From CAZRQL01 sp964602415 (GTDB lineage: Bacteria > Bacteroidota > Bacteroidia > Cytophagales > Flammeovirgaceae), in assembly GCA_964602415.1 (NCBI GenBank), contig CAZRQL010000038.1, forward strand, positions 1 to 27,108: DNA of 27,108 nt. Reading direction: 5' to 3'. Positions 1-7,219 of this stretch are shown piece by piece. The translations under genes and the position numbers were made by a program. Under the pieces are notes generated by a model, which did not search any database, was not told the origin of the DNA, and saw nothing but the letters and a program-made list of their open reading frames with translations. Within the stretch, counting starts at the first letter, position 1; each line of letters opens with the position of its first letter.

Positions 1-204
1 CTTTGTCGATAAAAGCGGCAGAGAGGTCATCCCTTGTCGGTACGATGAGGTAGGGTATTTCAGGGAAGGCTTGGCTAAGGTACAAAAAGACGGGAAATGG
101 GGCTTTGTCGATAAAAGCGGCAGAGAGGTCATCCCTTTCCGGTACGATGGGGTAGGGTATTTCATTAAAGGCTTGGCTCGGGTAAGAAAAGACGGGGAAT
201 TGTT
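1..204 (+). repeat. 102-bp coding tandem repeat, two copies
   Basis: Positions 1-102 and 103-204 are tandem copies. The first 35 bases are identical, and most of the rest matches until divergence near the 3' end. Each unit encodes one 34-residue WG repeat. High identity at DNA level implies recent duplication or gene conversion, and the array probably continues to the left of the window. Confidence 0.85.
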
Positions 205-352
205 TTTCATCAACAAAAAAAATGAGTGTGTATCAGACTGCCCTGATGCTAAATTTTGCCAAGCCAATGGCATCAAAATAGCAAGTTTTTTTGTTTTTGA
301 GGATCAAAAAACTGTACAAACCAAACCCATAAAGGTGTCCATCCACGAGTGA
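2..352 (+). CDS. WG-repeat protein, C-terminal fragment (5' end outside window)
   Basis: The reading frame is open from the first bases of the window, so only the C-terminal part (about 116 residues) is seen. It contains one complete and one further WG (KWG) repeat of 34 residues, with the recurring elements FVDKSGREVIP, RYD.VGYF, GLA.V.KDG and KWG. A non-repeat tail of about 50 residues follows, with two cysteines near CVSDCPDAKFC. WG repeats form beta-rich scaffold modules in bacterial proteins, often extracytoplasmic or linked to protein interaction; no catalytic role can be read from this fragment. The internal ATG at position 71 lies within a repeat and is not the likely start. Localisation cannot be judged because the N-terminus is missing. 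I am confident of the repeat family and have no evidence for function. Confidence 0.8.
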   Translation, partial: FVDKSGREVIPCRYDEVGYFREGLAKVQKDGKWGFVDKSGREVIPFRYDGVGYFIKGLARVRKDGELFFINKKNECVSDCPDAKFCQANGIKIASFFVFEDQKTVQTKPIKVSIHE

Positions 353-665
353 AAAAACGACTTCAATCGCTGAAAATAGGCTATTGCTATGGTGTCAGGA
401 AATTCATCCCGTAGGGATGGCGTATTTGTAGAAAACCGGTATTGCCCCATCGGGGTCGGATGCCATCACCGCGTATCGTTAAGCTACAAACATGTGATGC
501 CTATGGTGCATTTGTTCGGGGTTAAATTTGCTTGGGATTACTTGGCTGAAACATACGTATTAAGATATGGCAAATTTTTTGCTATACTGATAAAAAAATA
601 AAAAGATTATGTTATGGATTTTATTGTTTATTTTTTAAATATTCGTTTTTTATATTGCGGTTTTT
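353..665. other. Intergenic region without a convincing gene
   Basis: A 70-codon frame at 389-601 runs straight through the palindromic repeat-like sequence, has no recognisable domain and no ribosome binding site, and is not called. The left two thirds hold short inverted repeats described separately. The right third is strongly A+T-rich. A 25-codon frame starts at ATG 614 (MDFIVYFLNIRFL...) and stops inside the next small ORF; it could be a remnant of a longer membrane-protein gene, but this is not supported enough to call. Confidence 0.6.
404..506. repeat. Palindrome-rich dispersed-repeat-like element
   Basis: Several short inverted repeats lie in a row. CATCCC (405-410) and GGGATG (414-419) are separated by GTA. 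CCCC (445-448) and GGGG (452-455) are close together. CATCAC (464-469) is complementary to GTGATG (494-499). Such hairpin clusters between genes are typical of REP-like or MITE-like dispersed repeats in Bacteroidota genomes. Only one copy is present in the window, so its repeat status is inferred from its form. Confidence 0.45.
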
Positions 666-929
666 GTGGTATCAGAAAATTTGTTGAATAAAATCTATGG
701 CTTCAAGTGGCATAAAATTATTATTCTCTATCTGTTTCTTATCAACGTCATATTGACCATGCCGCTCACCATTGATTGGAATGATATTTATCAACAACAG
801 ACTTTTATATTTTACAGTTATTTATTTTTGTTGATGGTATCTTTTTTTGTGTCTTTTAGTTCATATTATATTTTTAGACCTGATATGATTGTGGAAAGAT
901 TTGCTCTCATAAAAATCAAAAAAAAATGA
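666..929 (+). CDS. Small hypothetical membrane protein (87 aa)
   Basis: This is an unrecognised, A+T-rich ORF using a GTG start; an in-frame stop at 636-638 leaves little room for a longer form. It encodes two strongly hydrophobic stretches, about residues 17-35 (IIILYLFLINVILTMPL) and about 46-70 (FIFYSYLFLLMVSFFVSF), followed by a basic tail ending KIKKK. This fits a two-pass inner membrane protein with a cytoplasmic basic end. No family is recognised. A short hydrophobic frame just upstream (ATG at 614) is in another phase, so this may be the 3' part of a frameshifted or decayed gene. The base composition is unlike that of the neighbouring metabolic genes. Confidence 0.4.
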   Translation: MVSENLLNKIYGFKWHKIIILYLFLINVILTMPLTIDWNDIYQQQTFIFYSYLFLLMVSFFVSFSSYYIFRPDMIVERFALIKIKKK

Positions 930-959
930 TACCCACCAAGTACAAAAATCGAGATAAGC

Positions 960-1220
960 ATGATAGATAAACTAACCAATACTACTTTTGGCACTATAGA
1001 AAAAGATTTTCGTATTGTGCTTTACGATAAAAACAATAAAAAATTGCTTGGATTTACTTTGTTAGAGTTACATCCAAAAGCGATTGATTCTTTGTCGGCT
1101 TTTACATCTGATTCCCAAAAAGAATGTAAAAATTTCACAAAAAAATTTAAAAAACCTTCTGCAAACTTAAAATATGAAAAAGTTGTTCAACTTTTCCAAT
1201 TGCCAGTTGAGGAAAATTAA
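960..1220 (+). CDS. Small hypothetical lysine-rich protein (86 aa)
   Basis: The ORF starts with ATG 30 bp after the preceding small ORF; GAGATAAGC just upstream may serve as a weak ribosome binding site. The product is soluble and lysine-rich, with no signal peptide and no membrane segment. The N-terminal half (FRIVLYDKNNKKLLGFTLLEL) looks like a beta-strand pair, while the C-terminal half is charged and probably helical. I recognise no family. It shares the A+T-rich composition of the preceding ORF and may have been co-inherited with it. Coding status rests on length, start context and plausible composition only. Confidence 0.4.
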   Translation: MIDKLTNTTFGTIEKDFRIVLYDKNNKKLLGFTLLELHPKAIDSLSAFTSDSQKECKNFTKKFKKPSANLKYEKVVQLFQLPVEEN

Positions 1221-1259
1221 AAAAAATAAAAGGATTAATTTAGATAAAAATTCACCATC

Positions 1260-1778
1260 ATGGCACTTATCAAATCAGTATTGGGCATCTCTCCGGTTTT
1301 TGGGCAAGAATGTTTTTTGGCCGAAAACGCCAGCATCATTGGCCAAGTCGTGATGGGCGATTTTTGCAGTGTGTGGTTTGGTGCTATTGTGAGGGGAGAT
1401 GTAAACAGCATTACCATAGGCAACAAAGTCAATATCCAAGACGGGGCTGTCATTCACTGCACCTACCAAAAAGCCGCTACGGTCATCGGGAACAATGTTT
1501 CCATTGGCCACAACGCCATTGTCCACGGCTGCACCCTTGAGGACAATGTGCTCATCGGGATGGGGGCTATTGTGATGGATGGGGCTGTGGTGCAAAGAGA
1601 GTCTTTTGTGGCGGCAGGGGCTATTGTGTTGGAAAATACGGTTGTGGAAAGCGGGTATCTGTATGCGGGTATTCCTGCCAAAAAAATCAAACCCTTGGAC
1701 GACCGCCTACGCGCAACCTTTGAGCGCACCGCCAACAATTATATTATGTATTCCCAATGGTTCAGAGAGCAAAATTGA
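1260..1778 (+). CDS. Gamma-carbonic anhydrase family protein (left-handed beta-helix hexapeptide repeat)
   Basis: The 172-residue product has the length and repeat pattern of the YrdA/PaaY/CamH branch of gamma-carbonic anhydrases. Hexapeptide-repeat turns run from about residue 22 to 130 (ASIIGQVVMGD, SITIGNKVNIQDGAVIH, TVIGNNVSIGHNAIVHG, VLIGMGAIVMDGAVV). The three zinc-ligand histidines fall at expected sites: H66, H84 and H89. The active-site arginine (R45 in IVRGD) and the QDG glutamine (Q60) are also present. A C-terminal helix (residues 138-172) packs against the helix as in the family. Members are trimeric cytoplasmic proteins; some hydrate CO2, and others have no measured activity. 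The ATG at 1260 matches the family's N-terminus. It lies 93 bp upstream of ettA and could be co-transcribed, although ettA has its own promoter candidate. Confidence 0.88.
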   Translation: MALIKSVLGISPVFGQECFLAENASIIGQVVMGDFCSVWFGAIVRGDVNSITIGNKVNIQDGAVIHCTYQKAATVIGNNVSIGHNAIVHGCTLEDNVLIGMGAIVMDGAVVQRESFVAAGAIVLENTVVESGYLYAGIPAKKIKPLDDRLRATFERTANNYIMYSQWFREQN

Positions 1779-1822
1779 CTTTCTCAACAGGGCAAAAAAT
1801 GGGGTATTCTTTTTGGCTTGTA

Positions 1823-1856
1823 TTGTTTTAAATACCTGCCCGCTGCATTACTTTTG
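1823..1856 (+). promoter_or_regulatory. Candidate promoter for ettA (TTG-N23-TACTTTTG)
   Basis: TACTTTTG at 1849-1856 matches the Bacteroidota -7 consensus TAnnTTTG. A TTG at 1823-1825 lies 23 bp upstream, at the long end of the usual spacing. Transcription would start around 1862, about 10 bp before the ettA ATG. Confidence 0.3.
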
Positions 1857-1871
1857 CCCAAACCAAATACC

Positions 1872-3539
1872 ATGGCAGGGGAAACAATTATTTTTTCGAT
1901 GGCGGGCGTGTCCAAGTTTTACGGGCCGCAAAAACAAGTGCTGAAAAATATCTACTTATCATTTTTTTACGGCGCAAAAATCGGCGTGTTGGGTCTCAAC
2001 GGCTCAGGCAAATCTTCACTGCTCAGGATTATAGCGGGCATAGACAAAGACTTCAACGGCGAGGTGGTGTTTTCGCCGGGCTATACGGTCGGGTTGCTGG
2101 AGCAAGAGCCCAAGCTCGATGCCCAAGCCACTGTCAAAGAAATTGTCCAACAAGGAGTCAAGCAAACCATTGATTTGCTCGCTGAATACGAGGCCATCAA
2201 CGAAAAGTTTGCAGACCCCGATGCGGACTACGACAAACTGCTGGCTCGCCAAGCCGAACTCCAAGACCTGCTTGACCGCACGGAGGCTTGGGAGATAGAC
2301 ACCAAATTAGAGCGGGCTATGGACGCGCTGCGCTGCCCACCCGAAGATGCCCTGATTGCCAACCTGTCCGGCGGCGAAAAAAGACGGGTCGCGCTGTGCC
2401 GCCTCTTGCTACAACAGCCTGATGTACTGCTACTTGACGAACCCACCAACCACTTGGATGCCGAATCTGTCCACTGGTTGGAGCAGCACCTGCGCCAGTA
2501 CAAAGGCACGGTCATAGCCGTTACCCACGACCGCTATTTCCTTGACAACGTGGCGGGTTGGATACTCGAACTCGACAGAGGCGAAGGCATTCCTTGGAAA
2601 GGCAACTACTCCTCTTGGCTGGAGCAAAAACAAAACCGTATGGCTATGGAAGAAAAAACCGAGTCCAAGCGGATGAAGACCCTTCAGCGCGAGTTGGAAT
2701 GGGTCAGGATGGCACCCAAAGCCCGACAAGCCAAAGCCAAAGCCCGCTTGGGTGCTTACGAAAGGATGCTCGACGAAGACACCAAAGAAAAAGAAGCCAA
2801 ACTCGAACTCTTTATCCCCAACGGCCCTCGGTTGGGCAATGTGGTGGTGCAGTTTGAGGACGTATCCAAAGCCTTTGGCGACAAAATTTTATTCGAGGGG
2901 TTGGAGTTTTCCCTGCCGCCTGCGGGCATTGTGGGTATTGTCGGCCCCAACGGAGCGGGCAAATCTACCCTTTTCAAACTCATTACAGGAAAAGAAAAAC
3001 CCGACAGCGGCACAATCACAATCGGCCCAACGGTCAAATTGGCCTATGTAGATCAAGAGCACGACAACTTAGACCCCGAAAAAACAGTCTGGCAGACCAT
3101 CTCAGGCGGCAACGAGTTGATGGTGCTGGGAAACAGAGAGTTCAACTCAAGAGCCTACGTAGGCAAATTCAACTTTTCGGGCAATGACCAACAAAAGAAA
3201 GTCGGCCAGCTATCAGGCGGCGAGCGCAACCGCGTGCACCTTGCCATGACACTGAAACAAGAAGCCAACCTACTGCTGCTCGATGAACCCACCAACGATT
3301 TGGATGTCAATACGTTGAGGGCTTTAGAAGAAGCATTGGAGGACTTTGCAGGCTGTGCGGTCATCATCAGCCACGACCGTTGGTTTTTGGATAGGGTGGC
3401 CACGCATATTTTGGCCTTTGAGGGCGACTCGCAGGTCAAGTGGTTTGAGGGCAATTTCTCCGACTACGAAGCCAACCTCAAAGCTCGGAAAGGAGATTTG
3501 ACACCCAAAAGAATCAAATACAAAAAATTGGTCAAGTAA
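1872..3539 (+). CDS. ettA: ABC-F ATPase, energy-dependent translational throttle EttA
   Basis: This is a tandem ABC ATPase without membrane segments. It has a first Walker A (GLNGSGKS, 41-48), ABC signature LSGGE (165-169), Walker B LLLDEPT with E190, a linker rich in charged residues (about 250-315), a second Walker A (GPNGAGKS, 358-365), a second signature LSGGE (447-451) and Walker B with E472. An insertion at about 92-139 between Walker A and the signature fits the arm that defines EttA-type ABC-F proteins. The ATG at 1872 gives 555 residues, the length of E. coli EttA; the longer frame from 1818 adds residues with no family match. EttA binds the ribosomal E site and gates entry into elongation according to ATP/ADP ratio. 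The gene converges on the lycopene-cyclase-domain gene with 17 bp between stops and no clear hairpin terminator. Confidence 0.93.
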   Translation: MAGETIIFSMAGVSKFYGPQKQVLKNIYLSFFYGAKIGVLGLNGSGKSSLLRIIAGIDKDFNGEVVFSPGYTVGLLEQEPKLDAQATVKEIVQQGVKQTIDLLAEYEAINEKFADPDADYDKLLARQAELQDLLDRTEAWEIDTKLERAMDALRCPPEDALIANLSGGEKRRVALCRLLLQQPDVLLLDEPTNHLDAESVHWLEQHLRQYKGTVIAVTHDRYFLDNVAGWILELDRGEGIPWKGNYSSWLEQKQNRMAMEEKTESKRMKTLQRELEWVRMAPKARQAKAKARLGAYERMLDEDTKEKEAKLELFIPNGPRLGNVVVQFEDVSKAFGDKILFEGLEFSLPPAGIVGIVGPNGAGKSTLFKLITGKEKPDSGTITIGPTVKLAYVDQEHDNLDPEKTVWQTISGGNELMVLGNREFNSRAYVGKFNFSGNDQQKKVGQLSGGERNRVHLAMTLKQEANLLLLDEPTNDLDVNTLRALEEALEDFAGCAVIISHDRWFLDRVATHILAFEGDSQVKWFEGNFSDYEANLKARKGDLTPKRIKYKKLVK

Positions 3540-3556
3540 CAAATTTTCGGGCGGAA

Positions 3557-4243
3557 TTATTGGATGTTCATGGCTGCCTTAAACCGCTCGTAAAGAGTCC
3601 AATTGCCCAAAAGCATGAGCGTATTGTAGGCAAAATCTTCTACAGGGATGGTAAAAATTCGCAGGCTTAGGTTTTCGGCGTTGTTGTACCAGACCACCGG
3701 CTCAGGCGTAAAACTGCCCGTGAGTGCTCCATTGACCAGTAGTTTGGGCACTATGATGGCAACCCACATAAACCAAAACCGCCCCAGCAGTCGGTGTCCC
3801 CGCCATGCCTCAGCCGCCAACAGCAGCCCCGCGCCCCCACAAGCCCAAAGCGTATAACTTTTTTCTGTGTTGAAAGCCGCCACCACCAGCAAAAAAATGC
3901 CTACTGCTGCGGCCAGCGGTCTCGCTATGGCTGAAAAAATATCTTTCTCAATAAAATAATTGAACACTTCATAGCAAAAAATACACGTAAAGGGCACTAT
4001 GATAAAAAACAACACCTCTTCGAGCGGCAAATTTAAAATGTGTATGCCTGTGAGGTACTTTTCGTTGAAGCCCCAAAAACCCCATTTGGTAAAATAGTAA
4101 TCCCAGACCCAAAAAGGTATTGCCACCAAAAAGGCAGCCGGAAAAAATGCCTTCCATTTGCGGTAATAGGCAATTTTTGGCTCAAATCCCCTAATGATGG
4201 GCGCAGCGACCGTGAAAAGCATCAAATACAGGTACAAATACAT
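3557..4243 (-). CDS. Lycopene cyclase domain membrane protein (two CrtYc/CrtYd-like repeats)
   Basis: This is a polytopic protein of 228 residues with about seven hydrophobic helices. It has two copies of the lycopene-cyclase domain signature: PLEEVLFF at 73-80 and the divergent PVEDFAYN at 200-207, each followed by a hydrophobic helix. The family corresponds to fused forms of the heterodimeric CrtYc/CrtYd carotene cyclases, which cyclise the ends of lycopene in the membrane. Related small seven-helix cyclases act on other prenyl chains in meroterpenoid pathways, so the substrate is open. No crtB, crtI or crtZ is nearby. Instead the gene sits 25 bp downstream of a type III polyketide synthase, with which it is probably co-transcribed. 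The fold assignment is strong; the assignment as a true lycopene cyclase is moderate. Confidence 0.82.
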   Translation of the reverse strand: MYLYLYLMLFTVAAPIIRGFEPKIAYYRKWKAFFPAAFLVAIPFWVWDYYFTKWGFWGFNEKYLTGIHILNLPLEEVLFFIIVPFTCIFCYEVFNYFIEKDIFSAIARPLAAAVGIFLLVVAAFNTEKSYTLWACGGAGLLLAAEAWRGHRLLGRFWFMWVAIIVPKLLVNGALTGSFTPEPVVWYNNAENLSLRIFTIPVEDFAYNTLMLLGNWTLYERFKAAMNIQ

Positions 4244-4268
4244 AACTTGATTTAATAATGAAGACGCT

Positions 4269-5321
4269 TTATGAGTCCAAAAACCGCATCAGTGCGCTCT
4301 CAATGGTGAGTCCCGGCCCAAAGGCCATACCCAAAACGGTTTGGTTGTGCCCCCTTTGAGCAAGCCAAATCCGCTCCAGCACAAAAAGAAACGTGGCCGA
4401 AGACATGTTGCCCTGTTGCTTGAGCACCTCATAAGCAAAGCGGTTTTGTTCTTTGTCCAGATGAAGAACCTGCTCGACGGCCTGCAAGATTTTTTTGCCT
4501 CCCGGGTGGATGGCGTACCAATCGGCTTGGGTAACAGTGAGCTTGCCCAGCAGTTGCCCAATGCCTTCAGCTATCAAATCGGGCACATAGCCGGAAAGCC
4601 CCATGATAAAGCCCGAATTGGACACCTCCCAAGTCATTTCTTTTTGGCCTTGGGGCAAAAGGACGGTTTGAAAATTTTCTAAAGCCAGGCCATGGGAACT
4701 TTGTCGCACCACTGCCGCCGCCGCCCCATCGGCAAAAAGAGCCGACGAGAGCAGCGAATCCGCCGACTTGTCCAACTGAAAATGCAGGGTGCACAACTCC
4801 ACACAAACCACCAGCACGCAAGCCTCCGAATCTGCCGATGCTATTGAAGCAGCCAGTTTTAAGCCCGTAAAAGCCCCATAGCAGCCCATAAAAGTAATGG
4901 CCGTGCGGTGTATGGAAGTAGGAAGCCCCAACCGCTGCACCAAATCAATGTCCAGCCCGGGTGCATACATACCCGTGCAACTGACCAAAATCAAATGAGT
5001 AAAGCTATCTTTGTCGCTGTCTATCAAACATTTGTCAATAGCCTTGCAAGCCAAGGGCAAAGCCAGCTTTTTGTAGGCTTGCATCCTTGAGGCCGTGTCA
5101 GGGGACAGGCCTTTGTTGCTGTAAAGAAGCCGCTCCTTCTGCCCGAAATCAGGCAGCACGCTGGCTCTTGAGGCCACACCGGTAGCGCGGTGCAAGAGCG
5201 TGAGTTGGTGCTTTTCGGCGGCATCCATACCCAAATACTCCGCTATCCACTCGGTAGTCTGGTGTTGAGAATAAAAAAAATCGGCTGTGGCCGTGGCCAA
5301 AGAGACTATGCAAGCGGGCAT
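4269..5321 (-). CDS. Type III polyketide synthase (chalcone/stilbene synthase family)
   Basis: The product has 350 residues, a normal length for bacterial type III PKSs. The thiolase-fold catalytic triad is visible: Cys115 (LVSCTGMYAPG), His272 (YAIHPGGKKIL) and Asn305 (QGNMSSAT). ALFADGAAAAVV (residues 194-205) is a conserved core strand-turn. These homodimeric enzymes extend an acyl-CoA starter with malonyl-CoA and cyclise it to pyrones, resorcinols or related phenolics. The ATG at 5321 gives a family-like N-terminus. The gene lies 25 bp downstream of the DUF486 gene and 25 bp upstream of the lycopene-cyclase-domain gene, all on the minus strand, indicating an operon. No methyltransferase or oxidoreductase, common PKS partners, is adjacent. 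The product cannot be predicted from sequence alone. Confidence 0.92.
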   Translation of the reverse strand: MPACIVSLATATADFFYSQHQTTEWIAEYLGMDAAEKHQLTLLHRATGVASRASVLPDFGQKERLLYSNKGLSPDTASRMQAYKKLALPLACKAIDKCLIDSDKDSFTHLILVSCTGMYAPGLDIDLVQRLGLPTSIHRTAITFMGCYGAFTGLKLAASIASADSEACVLVVCVELCTLHFQLDKSADSLLSSALFADGAAAAVVRQSSHGLALENFQTVLLPQGQKEMTWEVSNSGFIMGLSGYVPDLIAEGIGQLLGKLTVTQADWYAIHPGGKKILQAVEQVLHLDKEQNRFAYEVLKQQGNMSSATFLFVLERIWLAQRGHNQTVLGMAFGPGLTIESALMRFLDS

Positions 5322-5346
5322 ACAGTTATGACGATAAAATGGAAAG

Positions 5347-5715
5347 CTAATTTTTGAAAATAAAATAAACCGCTAAAACCAGAAAAACAAAGCCAATCAA
5401 GTGGTTGAGTCTCAAAGTATCACTTTTAAAAAAAATCAAGGCAAAAACCGTGAAAACCAGCAAAGATATTACTTCCTGAATGACTTTGAGTTGCCAAATA
5501 TTGAAAGGCCCTCCGTATAAAGTAGAGCCGAGCCGATTGGCGGGCACTTGCAAACAGTATTCAAAAAAGGCAATCCCCCATGAGAGCAAAATCACTCCCC
5601 AGAGTCCGATTTTGGCCAGTGCCGTGTGCGAGCCAAACTTGAGATGCCCGTACCAAGCCAAGGTCATAAAAGAGTTGGATAGTATCAACAGAAGTATTGT
5701 CCAGATTGATTTCAT
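5347..5715 (-). CDS. DUF486 (DMT-superfamily) small membrane protein
   Basis: The product is 122 residues with four predicted transmembrane helices, at about 5-22, 34-52, 74-96 and 101-119. Features of the DUF486 family are visible: the N-terminal NSFMTLAWYGHL stretch, the central FFEYCLQVPANRLG loop and the GPFNIWQLKVIQEVISL segment. DUF486 proteins resemble half-size drug/metabolite transporters and would work as dimers; no substrate is known. The gene lies 38 bp downstream of the dipeptidase gene and 25 bp upstream of the type III PKS. It may therefore handle a precursor or product of that enzyme, which is inference from position only. Family assignment is good. Confidence 0.85.
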   Translation of the reverse strand: MKSIWTILLLILSNSFMTLAWYGHLKFGSHTALAKIGLWGVILLSWGIAFFEYCLQVPANRLGSTLYGGPFNIWQLKVIQEVISLLVFTVFALIFFKSDTLRLNHLIGFVFLVLAVYFIFKN

Positions 5716-5753
5716 AAAAAAAATTGAGTAGCAAAATTAATCAAGTGCCCATC

Positions 5754-6407
5754 TTACTGACCGCAATCAAAAGCAATTTCAGCCTGACCGTAATTGCGCA
5801 AGAAGTTGTAATGCCACCATTCGCTCTTAATGGCGACAAAGCCAACAGATTCCATCACAGATTTGAGGATTTGACGGTTTTTGAGCACATGCGTAGGCAA
5901 CTCTTCACAAGAATGATGAGACATTGGGCTAAAAGAATCGTAAGGCGTGCCCATATCCAGTTCTTGGCCGTATTTGTCCACCAGCGTAATATCCAAGGCT
6001 ATGCCCATGGAGTGCTTAGAGCCTTTGCGCGGGTCGCTTACGTAGAGTTTGTTGGGGGTGCTGTACCAAAGAACCCACTGAGCCGAAGGCGGACGATAGG
6101 CATCAAAAACCTTGATAAGCAGTCCTTTGGACTGAAATACTTGGCCGGCTTTTTTCAATGCCATTGCCGCATCTTTTCTAAGTATGGCATCGGCACAGGG
6201 ATAAATGGCTTTTTTGGTAAAATTGTTGGCAGTGGCATATCTGATGTCCAAGACAAGCGATTTGTCTATATCTACGAGCCTAACCCAAGCCGAGTCGCTG
6301 AGTTGTGCAATAAACTCCGGGCTTGAATTTTTAGGGGCAATTTGCTGGTGCTGCGCCCAAACAGACAAGGGGCAGGTAAAAAAAATCAAAATTGTCAATC
6401 GGTGCAA
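5754..6407 (-). CDS. D-alanyl-D-alanine dipeptidase, peptidase M15 (VanX/DdpX type)
   Basis: A signal peptide (residues 1-18, cleavage after SVWA) directs this 217-residue protein to the periplasm. The M15D zinc-dipeptidase signature is intact: SKHSMGIALD gives ligands H132 and D139, EWWHY gives catalytic E196 and ligand H199, and AYRP supplies R105. Such enzymes cleave D-Ala-D-Ala from wall turnover; without van ligase genes nearby, a nutritional or recycling role is more likely than glycopeptide resistance. The start is TTG at 6407. The upstream in-frame residues VKK, read from a GTA that is not a start codon, would make an even better signal-peptide n-region, so the N-terminus is somewhat uncertain. 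The gene leads a minus-strand run with the DUF486 and PKS genes and is divergent from the CoA-transferase gene. Confidence 0.87.
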   Translation of the reverse strand: MHRLTILIFFTCPLSVWAQHQQIAPKNSSPEFIAQLSDSAWVRLVDIDKSLVLDIRYATANNFTKKAIYPCADAILRKDAAMALKKAGQVFQSKGLLIKVFDAYRPPSAQWVLWYSTPNKLYVSDPRKGSKHSMGIALDITLVDKYGQELDMGTPYDSFSPMSHHSCEELPTHVLKNRQILKSVMESVGFVAIKSEWWHYNFLRNYGQAEIAFDCGQ

Positions 6408-6507
6408 TTTTTTTACTTTTTAGAGGGCGCAAAATAAGAGTTGTGTTTTATTTTGAATGAAATTGGAAAATTGTTGCTTATCTGGTTTATTTGATAAATT
6501 TGAAGCC

Positions 6508-7206
6508 ATGAAAAACAAAGTATATCTGTCTGCCGAGCAGGCCGTCGAAGGCATGCAAGACAATATGACCATCATGCTGGGGGGCTTTGGCCTTTGTGGC
6601 ATACCCGAAAACAGCATTTCTGCTCTTTTGCAGTTGGGTGTCAAGGGCTTGACTTGCATTTCAAACAACGCCGGAGTGGACGACTTTGGGCTGGGGCTGT
6701 TGCTCAAAACCCGCCAAATCAAAAAGATGATTTCTTCTTATGTGGGCGAAAACGCTGAATTTGAGAGACAACTGCTCTCTGGAGAGCTTGAAGTCGAACT
6801 GCTGCCGCAAGGCACTCTGGCCGAGCGCATCAGGGCTGGTGGGGCAGGCATTCCGGCTTTTTACACACCCGCCGGAGTGGGTACGGAGGTTGCCCAAGGC
6901 AAAGAAACCCGCGAGTTCAACGGCAAAATGTATTTGCTCGAACGCTGGCTCAAGGCCGATTTTGCCTTTGTTAAGGCATGGAAAGGAGACACCGCCGGCA
7001 ACCTAATCTACAAAGGCACAGCCCGAAATTTCAACCCCATGATGGCCACTGCCGCCAAGATAACAGTAGCCGAAGTCGAAGAACTCGTCGAAGCAGGAGA
7101 GCTTGACCCCAACCAAATCCATACGCCGGGCATTTATGTAAGCCGTATTTTCCAAGGCAAAGGATACGAAAAACGAATTGAGCAAAGAACCCTGAGAAAA
7201 AATTAA
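6508..7206 (+). CDS. 3-oxoacid (succinyl-CoA:acetoacetate-type) CoA-transferase subunit A
   Basis: The 232-residue product carries the class I CoA-transferase subunit A hallmarks: the CoA-binding loop GGFGLCGIPEN (residues 25-35), a later SNNAGVDDFGLG element, and the GAGIPAFYTPAGVGTE and LKADFAFVKAWKGDTAGNL segments. ATG 6508 is preferred over the upstream ATG at 6457 because family members begin with a short KVYLSAEQAV-like segment. Subunit A binds CoA, while the catalytic glutamate resides in subunit B. No subunit B gene follows: the next gene, 13 bp away, encodes SppA. Subunit B must be elsewhere if the enzyme works. The family moves CoA between acetoacetate or other acyl acids and succinyl- or acetyl-CoA. 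It is divergent from the vanX-like gene across a 100-bp spacer. Confidence 0.9.
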   Translation: MKNKVYLSAEQAVEGMQDNMTIMLGGFGLCGIPENSISALLQLGVKGLTCISNNAGVDDFGLGLLLKTRQIKKMISSYVGENAEFERQLLSGELEVELLPQGTLAERIRAGGAGIPAFYTPAGVGTEVAQGKETREFNGKMYLLERWLKADFAFVKAWKGDTAGNLIYKGTARNFNPMMATAAKITVAEVEELVEAGELDPNQIHTPGIYVSRIFQGKGYEKRIEQRTLRKN

Positions 7207-7219
7207 AATTAGGACATAG

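Noticed and set aside
389..601. 70-codon ORF on the plus strand
   Set aside because: It passes through the palindromic repeat-like sequence, lacks a ribosome binding site and has no domain.
5724..6326. 200-codon ORF on the plus strand
   Set aside because: It is antisense to the VanX-like gene with its complete zinc site and signal peptide; no family features.
5754..6407. Glycopeptide resistance (vanX) locus
   Set aside because: No vanH, vanA-type ligase, vanS or vanR genes adjoin it; an exported dipeptidase fits wall recycling or nutrition better.
6471..6502. TTG-N18-TAAATTTG promoter candidate before the CoA-transferase gene
   Set aside because: The spacing and boxes fit the consensus, but transcription would start at about the ATG itself, leaving no leader; kept as a possibility only.
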